DNA of 64,000 nucleotides from Melastoma dodecandrum (GCA_029817715.1 JARUPY010000290.1:62001-126000); one strand, 5' to 3'; positions 47,734-60,106 are shown, numbered from the stretch's first letter. The notes: generated by a model from the letters alone, not told the origin. Numbers and translations: made by a program.

Positions 47734-48874
47734 TGTTCGCGTCGGAAACGGATCATGTCGGAAATATTTGGCACGAACACTCACAGGGGTTCGGATGTGG
47801 TCGCGAGTAAATGAAACAGATGAATTGTATTAATCAATGTCAAAACAATATCTTACAAATAAATTGAAAAGCTTACAGCCATAAAAACAAATAAAGTTGA
47901 TGAGGTGGATGGTGATGACGTTGTAGATTTGCTTCTGGCGCCGTAGAATTGCGGACTAGTGTGACGAAACTTGGCATCTTGGGGGATGGCGGACGACATA
48001 TGGTCGAAGGTAGCGGGGGACTGGATGCCTGGTCGTGGAATGATGGCGGAGGTTTGGTGTCGAGGCTGTGGTTGCTCATCAAGACGATAGAGTGAAGGCG
48101 GAGATTTAGTGTCGAGGCTACTGTGGCTCACCAAGACGATTGAGTGAAGGCGGAGATTTTTTACTGGAACTACGGTTGCTCACCAAGACGATGGAGTGAA
48201 GGCGGAGATTTGGTGTCGAGGCTACGGTTGCTCACCAAGACGATGGAGTGAAGGCAGAGATTTGGTATCGAGGCTACGGTTGCTCATCAAGACGATGGAG
48301 TGAAGGCGGAAATTGGTTACCGGAGCTACGGTTGCTCACCAAGACGATGGAGTGAAGGCGGAGATTTGGTGTCGAGGCTACGGTTGCTCACCAATACGAT
48401 GGAGTGAAGATAGAGATTAGTTACCGGAGCTACGGTTGCTCACTCTGGTGGTGGAGGTAAAGACCAAGAACCCTTGCGAGTTTACCCAGGTCGGGGTCTG
48501 GATGCCTGTTTAACTAAAACTAAAGGGTTGACGATCAATGCAAATTATGTCTTGTTTTGATTGTCGTGTCTAACTAAAGAGGATATTCTCCCTTTTATAC
48601 TGAATCTTAGTGTGCCTGGCATGTTTGACACGTTCTCAGAGTATCTTCCTAGGTCGTGATCCTCCTAACTGAATTTGGAAATCTCGGTAATAAATTGATC
48701 CTGGTAGATATGGCATTTGTCCACGTCGTCTATCAGTCCGGACTCGCGTAGACTTAACATCTTCCCTAGTAGACTTAACCTGAACCCATGCTTTCTCTTT
48801 GGTCCAATGGGCCACAACACCACTCCGTTTGGACCACACTTAATTTAGGCCCGAAATATTCCGTAATTTCAACA
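47734..48874 (-). repeat. LTR of the Tat-like element, with internal minisatellite
   Basis: On the minus strand the block begins TGTTGAAATTACGG at 48874 and ends GCGAACA at 47734, next to the primer site. The termini TGTT/AACA are inverted. It contains the 52-bp tandem repeat array. Confidence 0.6.
48043..48450. repeat. Minisatellite, about 52-bp unit, about eight copies
   Basis: The unit contains GGTTGCTCACCAAGACGATG followed by GAGTGAAGGCGGAGATTTGG. Copies alternate between two variants (GTCGAGGCTACGG and TTACCGGAGCTACGG), which suggests a higher-order pattern. Confidence 0.9.
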
Positions 48875-50660
48875 ATGACAAAAATAGTAAATAAATTATT
48901 TATTTGTAATTATTATTATTGATTTTTAGTATTTTAGTTATTCTTTCTGTTGAAGTTTAATTTTTGTTTAAATAAATGCGTTTAATAGTTGTATCAAATT
49001 TTGATTTTTTGTTTTTGACATGATTAAATAAACGGGTGTGATAAGTAAATTTTAAGACACCAACACAAATAAGACAATATATATATATATATGATATGCG
49101 AAATACGAATCTTCACTCCTACTTACGCCCAACAATTATTTTACCAAAAAACTATGTGATTTAAGATTAATAAAAAAAAAGTAGGAATTATTAAGGAGAA
49201 AAATTTTTTTATCGTCACCTTTTCCAATCGCGTGTTAATTGAGATTCGAAATATTGATGCGGGAGATTATACATAGATTCAAATTTTGCGGTTGATGAGC
49301 CCAATTAGTGTTTGACCCGTCCCTTTTTGGAAAAATTCGATGGATTTTATCAAAATTGTACAAGATGTGAAAAATACAATTATAAAAAAATAATACATTT
49401 ACTGGCTTCATAAATTATTTTATAATAAAAAAACTCCATAACCAGTCGGGATTTGCATTGCGCAAGTGCCCCTGGAGATTTCCATGCACCCCCCAGAATC
49501 TGAAAGGACGCATTGTTCCTTATGGTTTAAGAAAAAGATCTTTGAATGATGTATTATTGATTTCTAGCAACCAATAATATTTTCTTTTTTTAAATATACA
49601 CTTAGATTTCGATATCTGGTTTATTGTTTCCCGTAATTATACGGGTTTCAAAGATTAAAAGAAGTCAAAATCTCTGTATATATATATATATATATATATA
49701 TAAAGGGGGAAGTCGATCCATTCTAGAAATTATTTGACCTTTGATTGTGCTACCAACCACTACGCCGATGCCATTCCGGCGTTGACGAAATCAAGAGCAT
49801 CACGTTATTGCCGAGAGGGAAGGGGGAGTTCTGTCGGGCGTGTTTGCCCTTGAATCCGGTCTCCGTTGCTCCAAGCCCTCTCCCGGGACAGCAAGGCCAT
49901 AACATGATGCTCTTGATTTCCACAACGTCTGGATTGTTCAATTTCTCCACGGCACGCCCGTCAGCAATTCTCACGTCCGTGATAAAAAATTCCAGGGTTT
50001 GGCATTACTTTTCACATCGTGTAAGTCAATCTTTTCTGCTAATTTGGATTCCATGGTCAAAAACCCTGAAACGTAAGTCACAAGTGGAGTCAGATGTCCG
50101 TCCACCAGAGTAAATCTTAACCGTGATGCCGATTTCATCAATTGGAAGCTTGGGTGAATGCCTGACAGCGTGTTTAAGGGTGAAGGGTGACGCTACTTTG
50201 GGAACAAACCAGGAAGCAGCTGGGCCGATTCAAGGCTGACCCAACTGGAGGGAGGAGGCTCGACCATGAGACCTTAGTGGAGAAAGGAGACGAATTAGAT
50301 AAAAGAGGGGTGGGCGTGTTTCTGTTAGGGGATAAGGAAAAAATGACCCAAGAGCGAGGTGGATGGAGTGCGTGAGTGTGTGTCTGTGAGAGAGAGAGAG
50401 AGAGAGAAGTGTACGAAGGAAGTTGTTTTTCCTTTTCCAGAAGAACCCGCCGGCGTGTGGTGGAGCTCCGGTTATCGTCTTGATCATCCGAGATTCAGTT
50501 TTCATGCATCACAGCGGGACCGCAAGGATGCGGAAAGCTGCCGATCTTGTCTCATATTCCTCCCATGATGGTAAAAGATTTTGCATTTTACTCAATAAAA
50601 ATCATATTCGATTCTACCCATTAAAAATTATTTAACTAATCACTTGTCGACTTGGGGATG
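48875..50660. other. Intergenic DNA with microsatellites and a foldback
   Basis: No gene is supported. There are TA microsatellites at about 49078-49094 and 49675-49703, a (GA)n tract at about 50388-50408, and a strong inverted repeat at 49776-49932 listed separately. Frames at 49745-50635 have no known motif. Confidence 0.45.
49776..49932. repeat. Inverted repeat able to form a hairpin
   Basis: Arms 49776-49812 and 49895-49932 are near-complementary over about 37 bases with one indel. They include a core where GAAATCAAGAGCATCA faces its exact complement. The loop is about 82 bases. It lies 75 bases after a TA-rich TATATATATAAAGGGGG stretch. Confidence 0.75.
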
Positions 50661-51190
50661 AACGTGGTTTTATTGATGCTTCCGAGGCAGAAATCGGGAA
50701 TCCTAATCCTTCATATGAACGGACGTCTGAATTGATTGCTCTAAATGCCAATTCATCTTAAATTCGTTTCGATTTGGTGTTTGGATTTATGAGGATAATC
50801 GAAGGGAAATTAATCGAATGAGCCACTCATTCGAAGGTCGATTCAAAAAAAAAAAAAACAAAAACAACAAGAGGAAAAGAGCGACAAGCTTAAAGTCGAT
50901 GATACAACATTGACGACAATCATTGTCCGGAGGCATACAGAAGACCTGCTAAGAAATCGGCAAAATATGCTTGGTTGTTTCTCTTCACTATGAGCATATT
51001 CACGGCTTTCTGAAACGAGATCGGGTTGTTCATCTCGTAGGTGGGAATACGATTTGCTTCGACCTCCATCTAAACTTCAGCCAATTCTTTCTCTCGAACC
51101 ATCACCGTGGCCTCGCATCTTTCCAACTTCGACGAGAGCTCTGCGATTTCAGCCTTCAATCAATCCCATTCCTCGATCAGACGTTGAAGC

Positions 51191-54083
51191 TCAGAGGAAA
51201 TTATAGAGGCCTTGTGCTGAACATTGTCGTAATTCATCAACTTCGAGGAGAATTCTTTTCCACTCTTCCCAAGACTTCCAGAATGTTTCCTTGAGACATT
51301 GGCAAACGTCGAACAAGTTGATGGGCATTTTGGCATGCCTCTCTATAGCTTCTATAGTTCGAACCATCTCATCGAAGCTGGATTCCGATGGTTCTTTGCG
51401 TCGAAGCACCTCGAGCAGCTTTTGAGCAAGAGAAGTGGGGTCACTTGGATCAACATTCATTTGACTCAAGTTGCTCGACGAGGCTACATGGCTAAGATTC
51501 GCTGAAGCCTTCACTGGTGATAGCTCGAAGGTTTGCTAATCAAAATAAGATGTGTCAGTTCACATTTTTTGAGTAGATTATATAGTAAAATTTATTATCC
51601 GAATTTGGTCAAGCATCTCGGCGAAGCTAGGATCATCCAGCCCTTTAGGTGCTTCTGGTGTGCGACACCCTTTTTCAACATTGACTGGAGGCGCTACATC
51701 TGTCGGAGAAGGAATATCAATCTGCAAAAGCATTTTTGAGTATGAATTAACCGAGGAATCGTCATGTTCGATCAACGTGACTTGCATAGGTTGCTCAGGA
51801 ATGGATTCGTCGATGGTCGGATCGTGGTTAGTGGTTAAACTCTCGGAAGAGAGTGTAATGACCTGGATATGTGTAAAGTTAAGTGAAATCTAGATTTGCT
51901 TGATTCAAATTCAAAGGATGTACCTCTACGGCTGGAACCAAATCACTTGAGGATCAACTACATTGGCAATCACGTTAACTCCATCTATTGAACCTTCTTC
52001 AGAAGCATTCCCTGTTATTTTCTTCGTCACATTTTCGATGTTGGACGCGAATTTTTCTGTTGGAGGTGACGATGATGTAAACAGTATTCAACCTATGTGT
52101 ACAGTACATGTTAGAACTTCGACAAGCCACATGTAAAAATTCATTTTAAGTTTACCATATTAGGCGTATGGGCTTTTTCTCTTGATTTCGGAAGAGCTTC
52201 TTTATCGGCAACAGTTGAAGGATCGATGATTGGAGGATCGATTTTGAATACGTCCTCATCATGTCGAAGGTTTTCTTCAGAAATCGGGGCAGGTCTAGTC
52301 TTTTTGGATCGACGACGGAGATCCGCTCCTTCCTCTTCTGCGAGGTCATCTGATGATTCATCTCTACTTATCGAAGAGGCTCGAGTGACAAGTTTTTTCG
52401 ACGCAGTCACCGATAGCGTCTTCTTCCTTTTTACCCTTCCTTTTTTTGTGGTCGCCGATGGTTCTGCTACGTCCAATGCCCCTGTAACCATCAATTTCAT
52501 CATAATCGATAAGGATTAAGGACAAGGGTTTAGCAGCAATACCTGGCATTAATGACTTCTCTAGTTTGCTTATGAGAATGCTAAGGAAGTCCTCTTTTTA
52601 TAACATCGCTTCACCGCCTTTTTGGGAGAATGAATGTTTAAACATTATTTTGTTGAAAGCCCTCTTCCAACAAAAATCGAATGCCTTAGTTACGTTGTGT
52701 CCCTCCGAGGTATCAGGAATCGCCATATATAGAAAAATTTAGTGTATTGCTAGCATAGCAGAAGTCGATGCCGACGCATTCTTCAAGGTTGGTGTTGTAA
52801 GAGTCGATGAAGGGGAAATGACAACTCTAGGCAAACCCTAGTTGCCGTTCCATGAAATGAGGATTGTAGACTTTAACAAAGAATCCTTTGGTGTCACTGA
52901 CAACTAAGTCTTTGGGAGTTAAGCGTGGTCCCAAAAGGGGTGTAATTCTAAAGACCGTCGAAGCTCGTATAACCTGTCATTTCGAGGGAAGGGTTGCCAA
53001 TTGGGTTTGATGGTATGCAGGAGCCGACGAAGATATCATGAGGCGGTATCCCTTCCCCAATTCTCATACCGAAAGAAATGAATGATCTCCAATCCATAGA
53101 CCTTTGAAGTGTCGTTGTTGACCGGCAGCTTGAAATTGTGCATACTAGGAAAATACAGGTGTGCCCACGCTACTGTAATCCATAAAGGGTCTGATGTCGG
53201 TTTTGTAGGAAATCCTTTTGGGTTCTTCTGATCAATTGCGACAGCTTCGAAATGGGCTCGATAAATCAGGCTAAGAAGGAATGGAGACATCGCCACTGGT
53301 TCCTTTGCTCTCACCAGAAAGTTTGCTACTAGTGCCACGTACTTCAATGACTGTTTGCTGCGGCTGCAGTAGATGTATTTCGAAAGCCACTCAATCATAA
53401 ACTAATACTCTTCTTCTTCACCCCAACTCTTCGGGTCCTTCGATAGATGAGCTTCGATGACCGCACCAAACGTTGCTTCTTTTCTAACTTAAAATCGTCA
53501 TCCGCTTCGGTTAATCTAACAGATTTCCCATAAGGATAGCATCCTGTTAAGAATGATATGTTGGGGATGGTCACGGTCATGGGGTCTTCTTGAAGATAGA
53601 AGAATTGGTTGACACATTCCACAGAGACAAAAGTGCTGCGAGCGATCGATGATTGCATCTTATCGGTTCTGTAGATATCCTGATCAAATTATAGATTCCT
53701 ATTATTTCCCACTTCTCGTATCGATGTTTGGTCCACAATTTTATTCATCTACGCCCATAGTTGGAAAGCCGTGCAGAGTTGAATCGCATGAGTCAGGGGA
53801 TCGACACCAGTTACCTGGATCGATGAAGTGATCTCGACAAAATGGTATCGCCGTAAGGTCAGGAAGAAGGTAGTCGAGATCCACATGTTTGCCATCCTGC
53901 GAAGGGCTGAAGGAACCGCCCTTAAAGAAAGGACCGAGGGTAATTTGTCCCTTCGACTTCGCTTCTTCATCGATGAAATCGAATGTCTTCCTTGCCACGA
54001 CATCCGTTGCCAGACTTCTAAACTCCTTGAAGTAAAAAATCAGGCCCTTTTAATGGTGTGTGATTATAGAAAGCCTAACGAGA
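51191..54083 (-). pseudogene. PMD-type antisense accessory gene of a second Tat-like element
   Basis: Minus-strand pieces: MARKTFDFIDEEAKSKGQIT followed by HVDLDYLLPDL (53741-53998); PMTVTIPNISFLTGCYPYG (53395-53658); a PMD-like core WLSKYIYCSRSKQSLKYVAL ... DPLWITVAWAHLYFP (53036-53398); a basic/acidic linker (52141-52503); and a coiled-coil-like C-terminus (51191-51514). The core resembles the plant mobile domain/aminotransferase-like family found in plant retroelements and transposons. Frames are broken. It runs opposite to the LTR that follows at 54255. Confidence 0.55.
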
Positions 54084-54254
54084 CATGATTTGAGACGGCG
54101 GAAAGATTTCCGTGAGTGTACAAAGAGAAAGAGAGAGGATCAGGCGACGCAATGAAGATAAAAGAGCAAGAACGGAGGAGGATGAAGATATGGCAAGGGT
54201 TTTATAGAGGAAGATGGAGAAGACAAACGGGCGCGTCGAAGGAGGGGGCATAAT

Positions 54255-54866
54255 GTTTACATGGTAAACATCATTCTGGGCCTCACGATGGGCTTCGAAG
54301 GAGACCAAGATCGATGTCATTTAGAGAATGGTCGCTGATGCAGCGTCGAAGTGATCTTCAAGACAAAGGTCGATCCTTCAATAGGAGTTGGTCGATGATA
54401 TAGTTTCGATACTCGATCGATAGTTAGTTTTAGGACAATAGCACGTATAAATTGTGCGTCAGTTGACAGTTATTTAGGTTATGTCTATAAATAAGTCAGC
54501 CCTGGTCAATCATAAGACACCAGACAGTCATTCTATGACCCCGAACGGTTGCTTGATTGTCAACTTAACTATCCGTAATCGTTTTAAGTGTTGTGCAATA
54601 ACTGTAAGTTCTTTTCTTTACACTTAGTGAAATTCTGATTGGTCTTTTGTTCGTATACTTTATTGGAGACCACTTTTTCATTCAACACTTGAGTCGCCGA
54701 AATATCGCGACGTGTTTCGCCCGCCAACACGGGCCCACAACTTTGATGAAGTTCGAACTCCTTGAGTTTGATCTCCAATATCTCCCCCCTGAAACGGTGG
54801 TAACACGATCTCAAGAACGTCGTTTGAGTCTTCAAGGAAGGCCCCGAGCAAGTTACCTTCGACGAT
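54255..54866 (+). repeat. Candidate LTR of the second Tat-like element
   Basis: A purine run (GAAGGAGGGGGC) precedes TGTTTACATGG, where a polypurine tract and LTR start are expected. A TATA-like TCTATAAATAAG is at about 54484-54495. The 3' limit is a guess at ATGCA. The partner LTR and gag-pol are outside or lost. Confidence 0.45.
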
Positions 54867-54869
54867 GAC

Positions 54870-55180
54870 GATGCAAAACCATCACCGGATAAACCCCCGT
54901 GGTTTAGAGTTGGAGGGGGGCATGAAGAGAAAGATGGTAAATAGAACAAAGAAGTTATATTTATTGACGATGTTCCCCACAAATCTATGATTAATCTGAT
55001 ATTCTGTGCAAGGGGGAATCATTATATTCTCGCAAATCCACGTATAATAAAGATCCCGGCTGGATAGCCGGTGGTGGAGGACTCGAAAAAATCCAAAGAC
55101 ATATCCTAATAATATTATAATTTATACAGTTTTAGATAGTCACCCCAGTTTCATCATTTACGTGTATATATATATACATG
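54870..55180. other. Non-coding DNA between LTR and MITE
   Basis: AT-rich sequence with a small TA run at about 55164-55177. No gene or RNA is recognised. Confidence 0.4.
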
Positions 55181-55414
55181 GGGTGTTTGGTTTGAGGAAT
55201 TGAAAAAGAAATAGAATGGAATGGAAGGGTGAATGTAACGGAGGAAGGAATTATCATTCCATTCTCATCCTTAAGAAATGGTCGTTCCAAAAAAATGAAT
55301 GTGATGAAATGAATCTCATTCTATTTCAAGCATTTCTTGATTTGGTTATCCTTAATTCTCGTAAAATGGAATGATCGTTCCATTCTTTCCATCATTCCGC
55401 GAACCAAATACACC
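55181..55414. mobile_element. MITE with GGTGTTTGGTTTG termini
   Basis: The 234-bp block starts GGGTGTTTGGTTTGAGG and ends GCGAACCAAATACACC, which are imperfect inverted termini of the GTGTTTGGTT type common in plant PIF/Harbinger-like MITEs. Inside are ATTCCATTC and GAATGGAAT words in inverted orientation, and there is no coding capacity. A clear target duplication is not seen. Confidence 0.6.
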
Positions 55415-56382
55415 ATTAGTATCTTATATCTCAATCCTAATTCGATTAAGGAAGATCAAAATCAATCAGGAATCTATTTCCCAGTTCTATGAATATCCAC
55501 CCTGGACTCAAGCAACAATGAGTATACAGATGAAAATATTCATTAAGTGAATACTTTCGTGTAAGCGTTTACAAAGAGAACTTTTTAACTTTTTAGAGTG
55601 TCTTCTGGAGGAGGGGGAGGGGGACAGTACATTTAGTGGGCTGTGACACAGGGGGCAACTGCATTTATCATAACACTTTCTGCACTTTTGATGCTGCCAA
55701 CTCGTGTATCCCGCTGCCTCTCATCTCTCCCTCTCCTAAAAGTAGTGTAGCTTTTAGCTTCAGAAGGAATTCCCAGAACTGAGGCTGTGTTTGGTTTGTC
55801 GATTTCTCTCCTCGACGCAAGCCCCACTTGCACAATATTTCGTTCGTCGTAATATAAATATTAAAGTGTTTATTTTTTCCCATTAAATAATACGGAAGGA
55901 AGGAAGTCCTCCTCTGATGACATCTCTCCATCTCTCTGCCTCTGCCTCTCTCTTTCTATCAGTGATTATTAAAATCTTAGTCTTTGGACACCACCGACCT
56001 TCTTCATAATAAGCCCGGGGAGCAGGGAGTCCTCCCGTCACATCCAATCTGTTATAATTATTGCTTTATAAATTTGAAAATCGGCTTTACGAAGGTAGAT
56101 TTCTTTAAAGGCACAAAATCGGTCTTACACTTTCTTGACATTACTCAAATAATTTCGAAACTTAATGTTGTATTTGACGAAATAATTTACTAACAGAAAT
56201 CGTACAAAAAGGAATTGTAACACCCGTACCAGTCCCAAAATATAATATAAAAATAACAGAAAGTCACCTTCAAATTTGGCCCGGACCTTCTCCCCCATCC
56301 CTTCCTCCATATTCCATCATTCATGAAATCCCCAACAATTCATTACTCCCCTCCATAACTACAACTGACTTCTTCTCTACCG
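55415..56382. other. 5' flank of the Dof gene
   Basis: No gene is supported. The segment contains AT-rich DNA and a pyrimidine-rich stretch close to the Dof start, likely promoter and 5' untranslated region. Confidence 0.45.
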
Positions 56383-57207
56383 ATGCCTTCCCCTAGCAGC
56401 ACTAGTCCCGATCCCCTCCCCAAGCCCCGTAAGAAGCCCTCCTCCCTCGGCATCAATCCTGGCCATCAGCAGCCCGTCACGTGCCCGAGGTGCCTATCTT
56501 CCAGCACCAAGTTCTGTTACTACAACAACTACTCCCTCTCCCAGCCCCGCCACTTCTGCAAGACCTGCCGCAGGTACTGGACCAAGGGCGGCGCCCTCCG
56601 CCACATCCCCGTCGGAGGAGCCTCCCGCAAGACCAAGTGGCTCCGGCCCTCCTCCTATTCTTCTTACCAGGATTTCCCCGCCAACATTGTTGATGCCCTC
56701 ACCGTGTCCTCCACGCATGACTTCCCCCTAGACCGCTTCGAGATACCGAGAGTCGGCGCACCTAACGCCCCAACTGGGGGGATTTACTACTCGCAAGTCC
56801 ATGTCCAAGAGGGACCGAACTTCACGCCTCTGACGATGATCCCTCCAAAGCCGCCATCTGTGCCCTCCGCCTTGGCCGGCCTGCCTGGCTCAGGGGGCCC
56901 CATCTCGATGATGACGGAGCACAACCCCATGTCATCTGTAGAATCCCTCGGTCGTGCCAACCGGGACCGGAAACTCCAACAGCAAAGGTTGGCAGCTGCC
57001 CTACATGCGGTCAGCATGCCACGAGAACGCAGCTGGTGCCATTCTACATCGAGGTTGGTGCCACGGCAGGAAAACATTGCTGGCAGAACCGACGGCTCTG
57101 CTTCCGCCGAGGGGGGTGGGGGTGGTTCTAGGGGGGAAAACGGCCTCAGTGTGCTTGAGGGACAGGACAGAGGAGGCCCGTGGTTTGAGCGGGGCGTTTC
57201 CGCTTAG
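56383..57207 (+). CDS. Dof-type zinc-finger transcription factor
   Basis: A single exon of 274 residues. The Dof finger spans about residues 32-86: CPRC at 34-37, [21 protein letters not shown] with Cys59 and Cys62, then [21 protein letters not shown]. The C2C2 ligands are Cys34, Cys37, Cys59 and Cys62. Dof proteins are nuclear, plant-specific activators or repressors that bind AAAG-core sites. The N-terminal 30 residues are Pro/Ser-rich with a KPRKKP basic cluster. The C-terminal part is Pro/Gly/Ser-rich with a Gly run (residues 246-250) and a basic [12 protein letters not shown] patch. HIPVGGA replaces the more usual NVPVGGG. The start follows a CT-rich leader. The end of the protein is of low complexity, so the last approximately 40 residues are the least certain. 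Confidence 0.92.
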   Translation: MPSPSSTSPDPLPKPRKKPSSLGINPGHQQPVTCPRCLSSSTKFCYYNNYSLSQPRHFCKTCRRYWTKGGALRHIPVGGASRKTKWLRPSSYSSYQDFPANIVDALTVSSTHDFPLDRFEIPRVGAPNAPTGGIYYSQVHVQEGPNFTPLTMIPPKPPSVPSALAGLPGSGGPISMMTEHNPMSSVESLGRANRDRKLQQQRLAAALHAVSMPRERSWCHSTSRLVPRQENIAGRTDGSASAEGGGGGSRGENGLSVLEGQDRGGPWFERGVSA

Positions 57208-57666
57208 CTTATATATTTTTAGTAAGTTGTATGATTGGGTCGGATCTCACAATGTTTCTAAGTGTTGTCGGGACTGTGGAGGGGAATGTTGTTGGTCTCA
57301 TTCTCCTCCTATTTTCATGTTTAACAAAATGATAATATGCAGTTTAATGGTTTGATTGGACAGCTATTATTTAGAATAGTCTTACTCTAGAAATTATATA
57401 TTACTTGAAGAGTAGCATGGTACTCTAATCACTCCACCCAGTTACTCGGAAAAAAAATTTTGTAAAATAAGATAAACAATTTCGAAATTCTAAAAGTAAT
57501 GTTTCGAAATCGAATTTTATAAGTTTTATTTTAAGAAAGTCCAACTTAGTTAGACTCATTTAGACTTCACTTTTTTAATTTTTTAAAATTTTTTTATTAT
57601 TTTATTTTAAATTTTTTGAATATCGAACTCATAAAGTTCAACTTATTTAAATGCTTTTTGGAGACG
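57208..57666. other. 3' flank of the Dof gene
   Basis: The 3' untranslated region and AT-rich DNA. No other feature is supported. Confidence 0.45.
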
Positions 57667-59266
57667 TGTTAACCTTCTATAGCACAGATCAAGAGATTCT
57701 GTACTGTAAGCGTAAACCTTCTATAGAATAGATCCAAGGATTCTGTATCACAGAAGGTATAGCACATACCGTAAGGTTCTGTACCAAGAATGTGTCAATC
57801 TTTTACAAACCAAAATGGTTTGTATTAGAAGTGACTTGAGATGTATACAGACCGTAAGGTTCTGCACTAAAGTAGATTCAGACCTTAAGGTTCTGCTCTA
57901 CAGGAGGTTGTACAGATCCGAAGATTCTGCACTACAGGAGGTTGCACGCGTTAACGTGACTAACAAGGTAGCAAATGCGCAATCCCTCAAGGATAACGAC
58001 TTCGTGGCGTACCCCACGCGAGTACGTAGCGAACCCTACGTAGGCAGACAACGTTCCCTTTGTCTTAGGGTGGACAACGTATCCTTTGTCCTAGGATGAA
58101 CAGCGTGCCCTCTGTCCTGGGGTGACAGCCTTCCTCCTGTCCTGAGGTGACAACCTTCCTCCTATCCTGAGGTTGAACAGCGTTCCCTCTGTTCTGGGGT
58201 GACAGCCTTCCTCCTGTCCTGAGGTGATAGCCTTCCTCCTGTCCTGAGGTGACAACCTTCCTCTTGTCCTGAGGTTCCTGCACACAGAGCTCGACACAAC
58301 AGAAGCTGGTTAGTCCCTCACCTTCTGTGCTCCCGAGGTTCAGCCCTTCTCTCCGACCCGCTGCACGTTGATCACACGACCTCCAGCCGTGCTTCCAGCC
58401 AACGTATCCTGCAGCTTCCAGTCGAGTCCCTCGAGCCCCCGAGTCACTCTCCCAAAAGGTTTCACCAACGATGCAGCTTCCGCCGGTAGTGCTCCTCGTG
58501 TGACTAACTTGAACGAATGAAAAAACTAAAGCTCAAGTGCACGCTCTCTCTGGACATAATGGGATAAGGGAAAAATGAATGTTCTATATTTTATCAGAGA
58601 GCGTGGCCCCTTTTTATACACAAGGTTCAAAGAAGAAAATGCAAGAAGGAAAATATAAATGCGTAATCTGTAAAAGAAGAAATTAAAAGTTAGTTCACAA
58701 AATAATTAATCTGCAATAATATCATACACGTGCAAGCATTCATATAGAAAATAAATCAGAATAAGATTATGATATATTTTCCATGAATAGTGCACAACAA
58801 AAGGTATCACAGAAGGTTCTGCTTGATAACCTTCTACATATGGAAACAATAGTTGATTTGTTTCCAAATGACTTGAAGTCAATTCCATCCTGGTAAAAAC
58901 ACACGTGAGAGTCTATCTGAACAGGTGGTGGTGATTTGCAATCAAATAATGTTCGTATGTTGATCAAGTGAGCTTACAGAAGCCTGTAGACCAAATAATA
59001 GAACCTTTCCATATATAGAAGATACATTTCCTTCTACAAGAAATATTATCTCCAATATGATTATTTGAAAATCAAATCATGGTAATCTGATTAGACGAAT
59101 ATCTTAATCAGATAATATATATTTCGTAATTAAATAATTGCTAACTAATTATCTAATTACAACAATGATTCTTACAAAAAGATCCTCATTATGAGAAGCT
59201 TCTGTAGAATTGAATGTTCAACCTTCTGTAGTACAGAGGGACCGGTTCATCATCAACGTCCCAACA
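57667..59266 (-). repeat. LTR-like block, about 1.6 kb, minus orientation
   Basis: Read on the minus strand it starts TGTTGGGACGTTGATG and ends AGGTTAACA, giving TGTT/AACA termini. A TATA box (TATAAAAAGG on the minus strand, about 58611-58620) is centrally placed. The words CCTTCTGTA and GGTTCTGTA recur many times. No primer site adjoins and flanking 5-bp duplications do not match, so a solo or truncated LTR is inferred. Confidence 0.5.
58052..58277. repeat. Minisatellite, about 25-bp unit
   Basis: Units of the form GTGACAGCCTTCCTCCTGTC followed by CTGAG are repeated about eight times with variants, inside the LTR-like block. Confidence 0.9.
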
Positions 59267-60033
59267 CCTTACCATTTGACCTAAAAGCTTAAGCAATTAG
59301 GTGAAAGCTTGGTTTATATTTTATATCTTAACATTGACAACGACGATGAGACTTTTCTTGTAGAGAAAAAACAAGTAAAACTTCAGCGAACTCTCTATTA
59401 GTGTAAAGTAAGAGACTAAGACAAGATTGAATTAGTGTTATCAATTTAAAGGTTGTCCCTACATATTTTTCGTTTTGTGAAAGCTACTTATATGAAATAC
59501 AGTTACAAGACCTTAGGTTTAATTTCCTCTTGTTGGGTTATCCTCGTGATTGTAGACGGTCACTCGGTCAAGCATGTTTAAGGAGGATGCCGTATGTGTA
59601 TCGAGGTCGCCATCTTGTTCATTTGCCGTAGGTAGAAGCTAGGGACAAACTCGATGTCGACAAACAACGACGATATGAACAAAGGCTTTGGTCGATCGTG
59701 AAAAACAAAAATGGCGTGGCAAACGAACCGTTCGGTAAAAGCATAATACCTCAAGTGCATTGATCACATATGAAATGACCCATGTTTACATTAGTCTTTT
59801 TTATTTAAATCAAGCTCTCGATGACTTGGAACTAAAATGAACAGTGTCGTCTGTAAATCGGCTATGTAACAGATCAAAGATCTCCTGTGCCTCGGCAATG
59901 TTATGTTCATCATACTTCACCATAACGATCATTAGATGAGCAGATCATGCACAAACATCTGTGGGTAACATATAATGAAAAATTGTTAACAGTTCGAAGT
60001 GATTGGTCTTGTTTTCATATCGACGTCCAGAGT
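59267..60033. repeat. Segmental duplication unit A, copy 1
   Basis: From CCTTACCATTTGACC to GTCCAGAGTAAGTGT this segment matches 61214-61988 at about 95-98% identity by eye. No gene is supported within it. In this copy it is followed directly by the LysM-gene segment. Confidence 0.88.
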
Positions 60034-60106
60034 AAGTGTGTCGGGTGTAGGAAGCCTTACTATTGAGGATTTTTCGAAGGAGATTGTAGGGTCAGAGGAG
60101 TTCGTT

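Larger units (their letters stand above)
41794..48874 (-). mobile_element. Tat-like Ty3 retrotransposon, RT-deleted, with antisense accessory ORF
   Basis: Reading on the minus strand: a 5' LTR (48874-47734), an Arg-type primer site, gag (47123-45589), protease, then the C-terminal part of integrase (about 43840-44050). The accessory ORF on the opposite strand (41795-43690) follows. RT and RNase H are missing, so a large internal deletion is inferred. The 3' LTR is not visible; the end near 41794 is lost against a hAT remnant. Confidence 0.65.

Noticed and set aside
47873..48134. ORFs across the 52-bp array as repeat proteins
   Set aside because: They depend on the minisatellite period and lie inside a LTR.
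58065..58297. Repetitive minus-strand peptides (QDRRKVVTSGQEEG type) as a gene
   Set aside because: They are translations of the 25-bp minisatellite in a LTR-like block, without start context or conservation.
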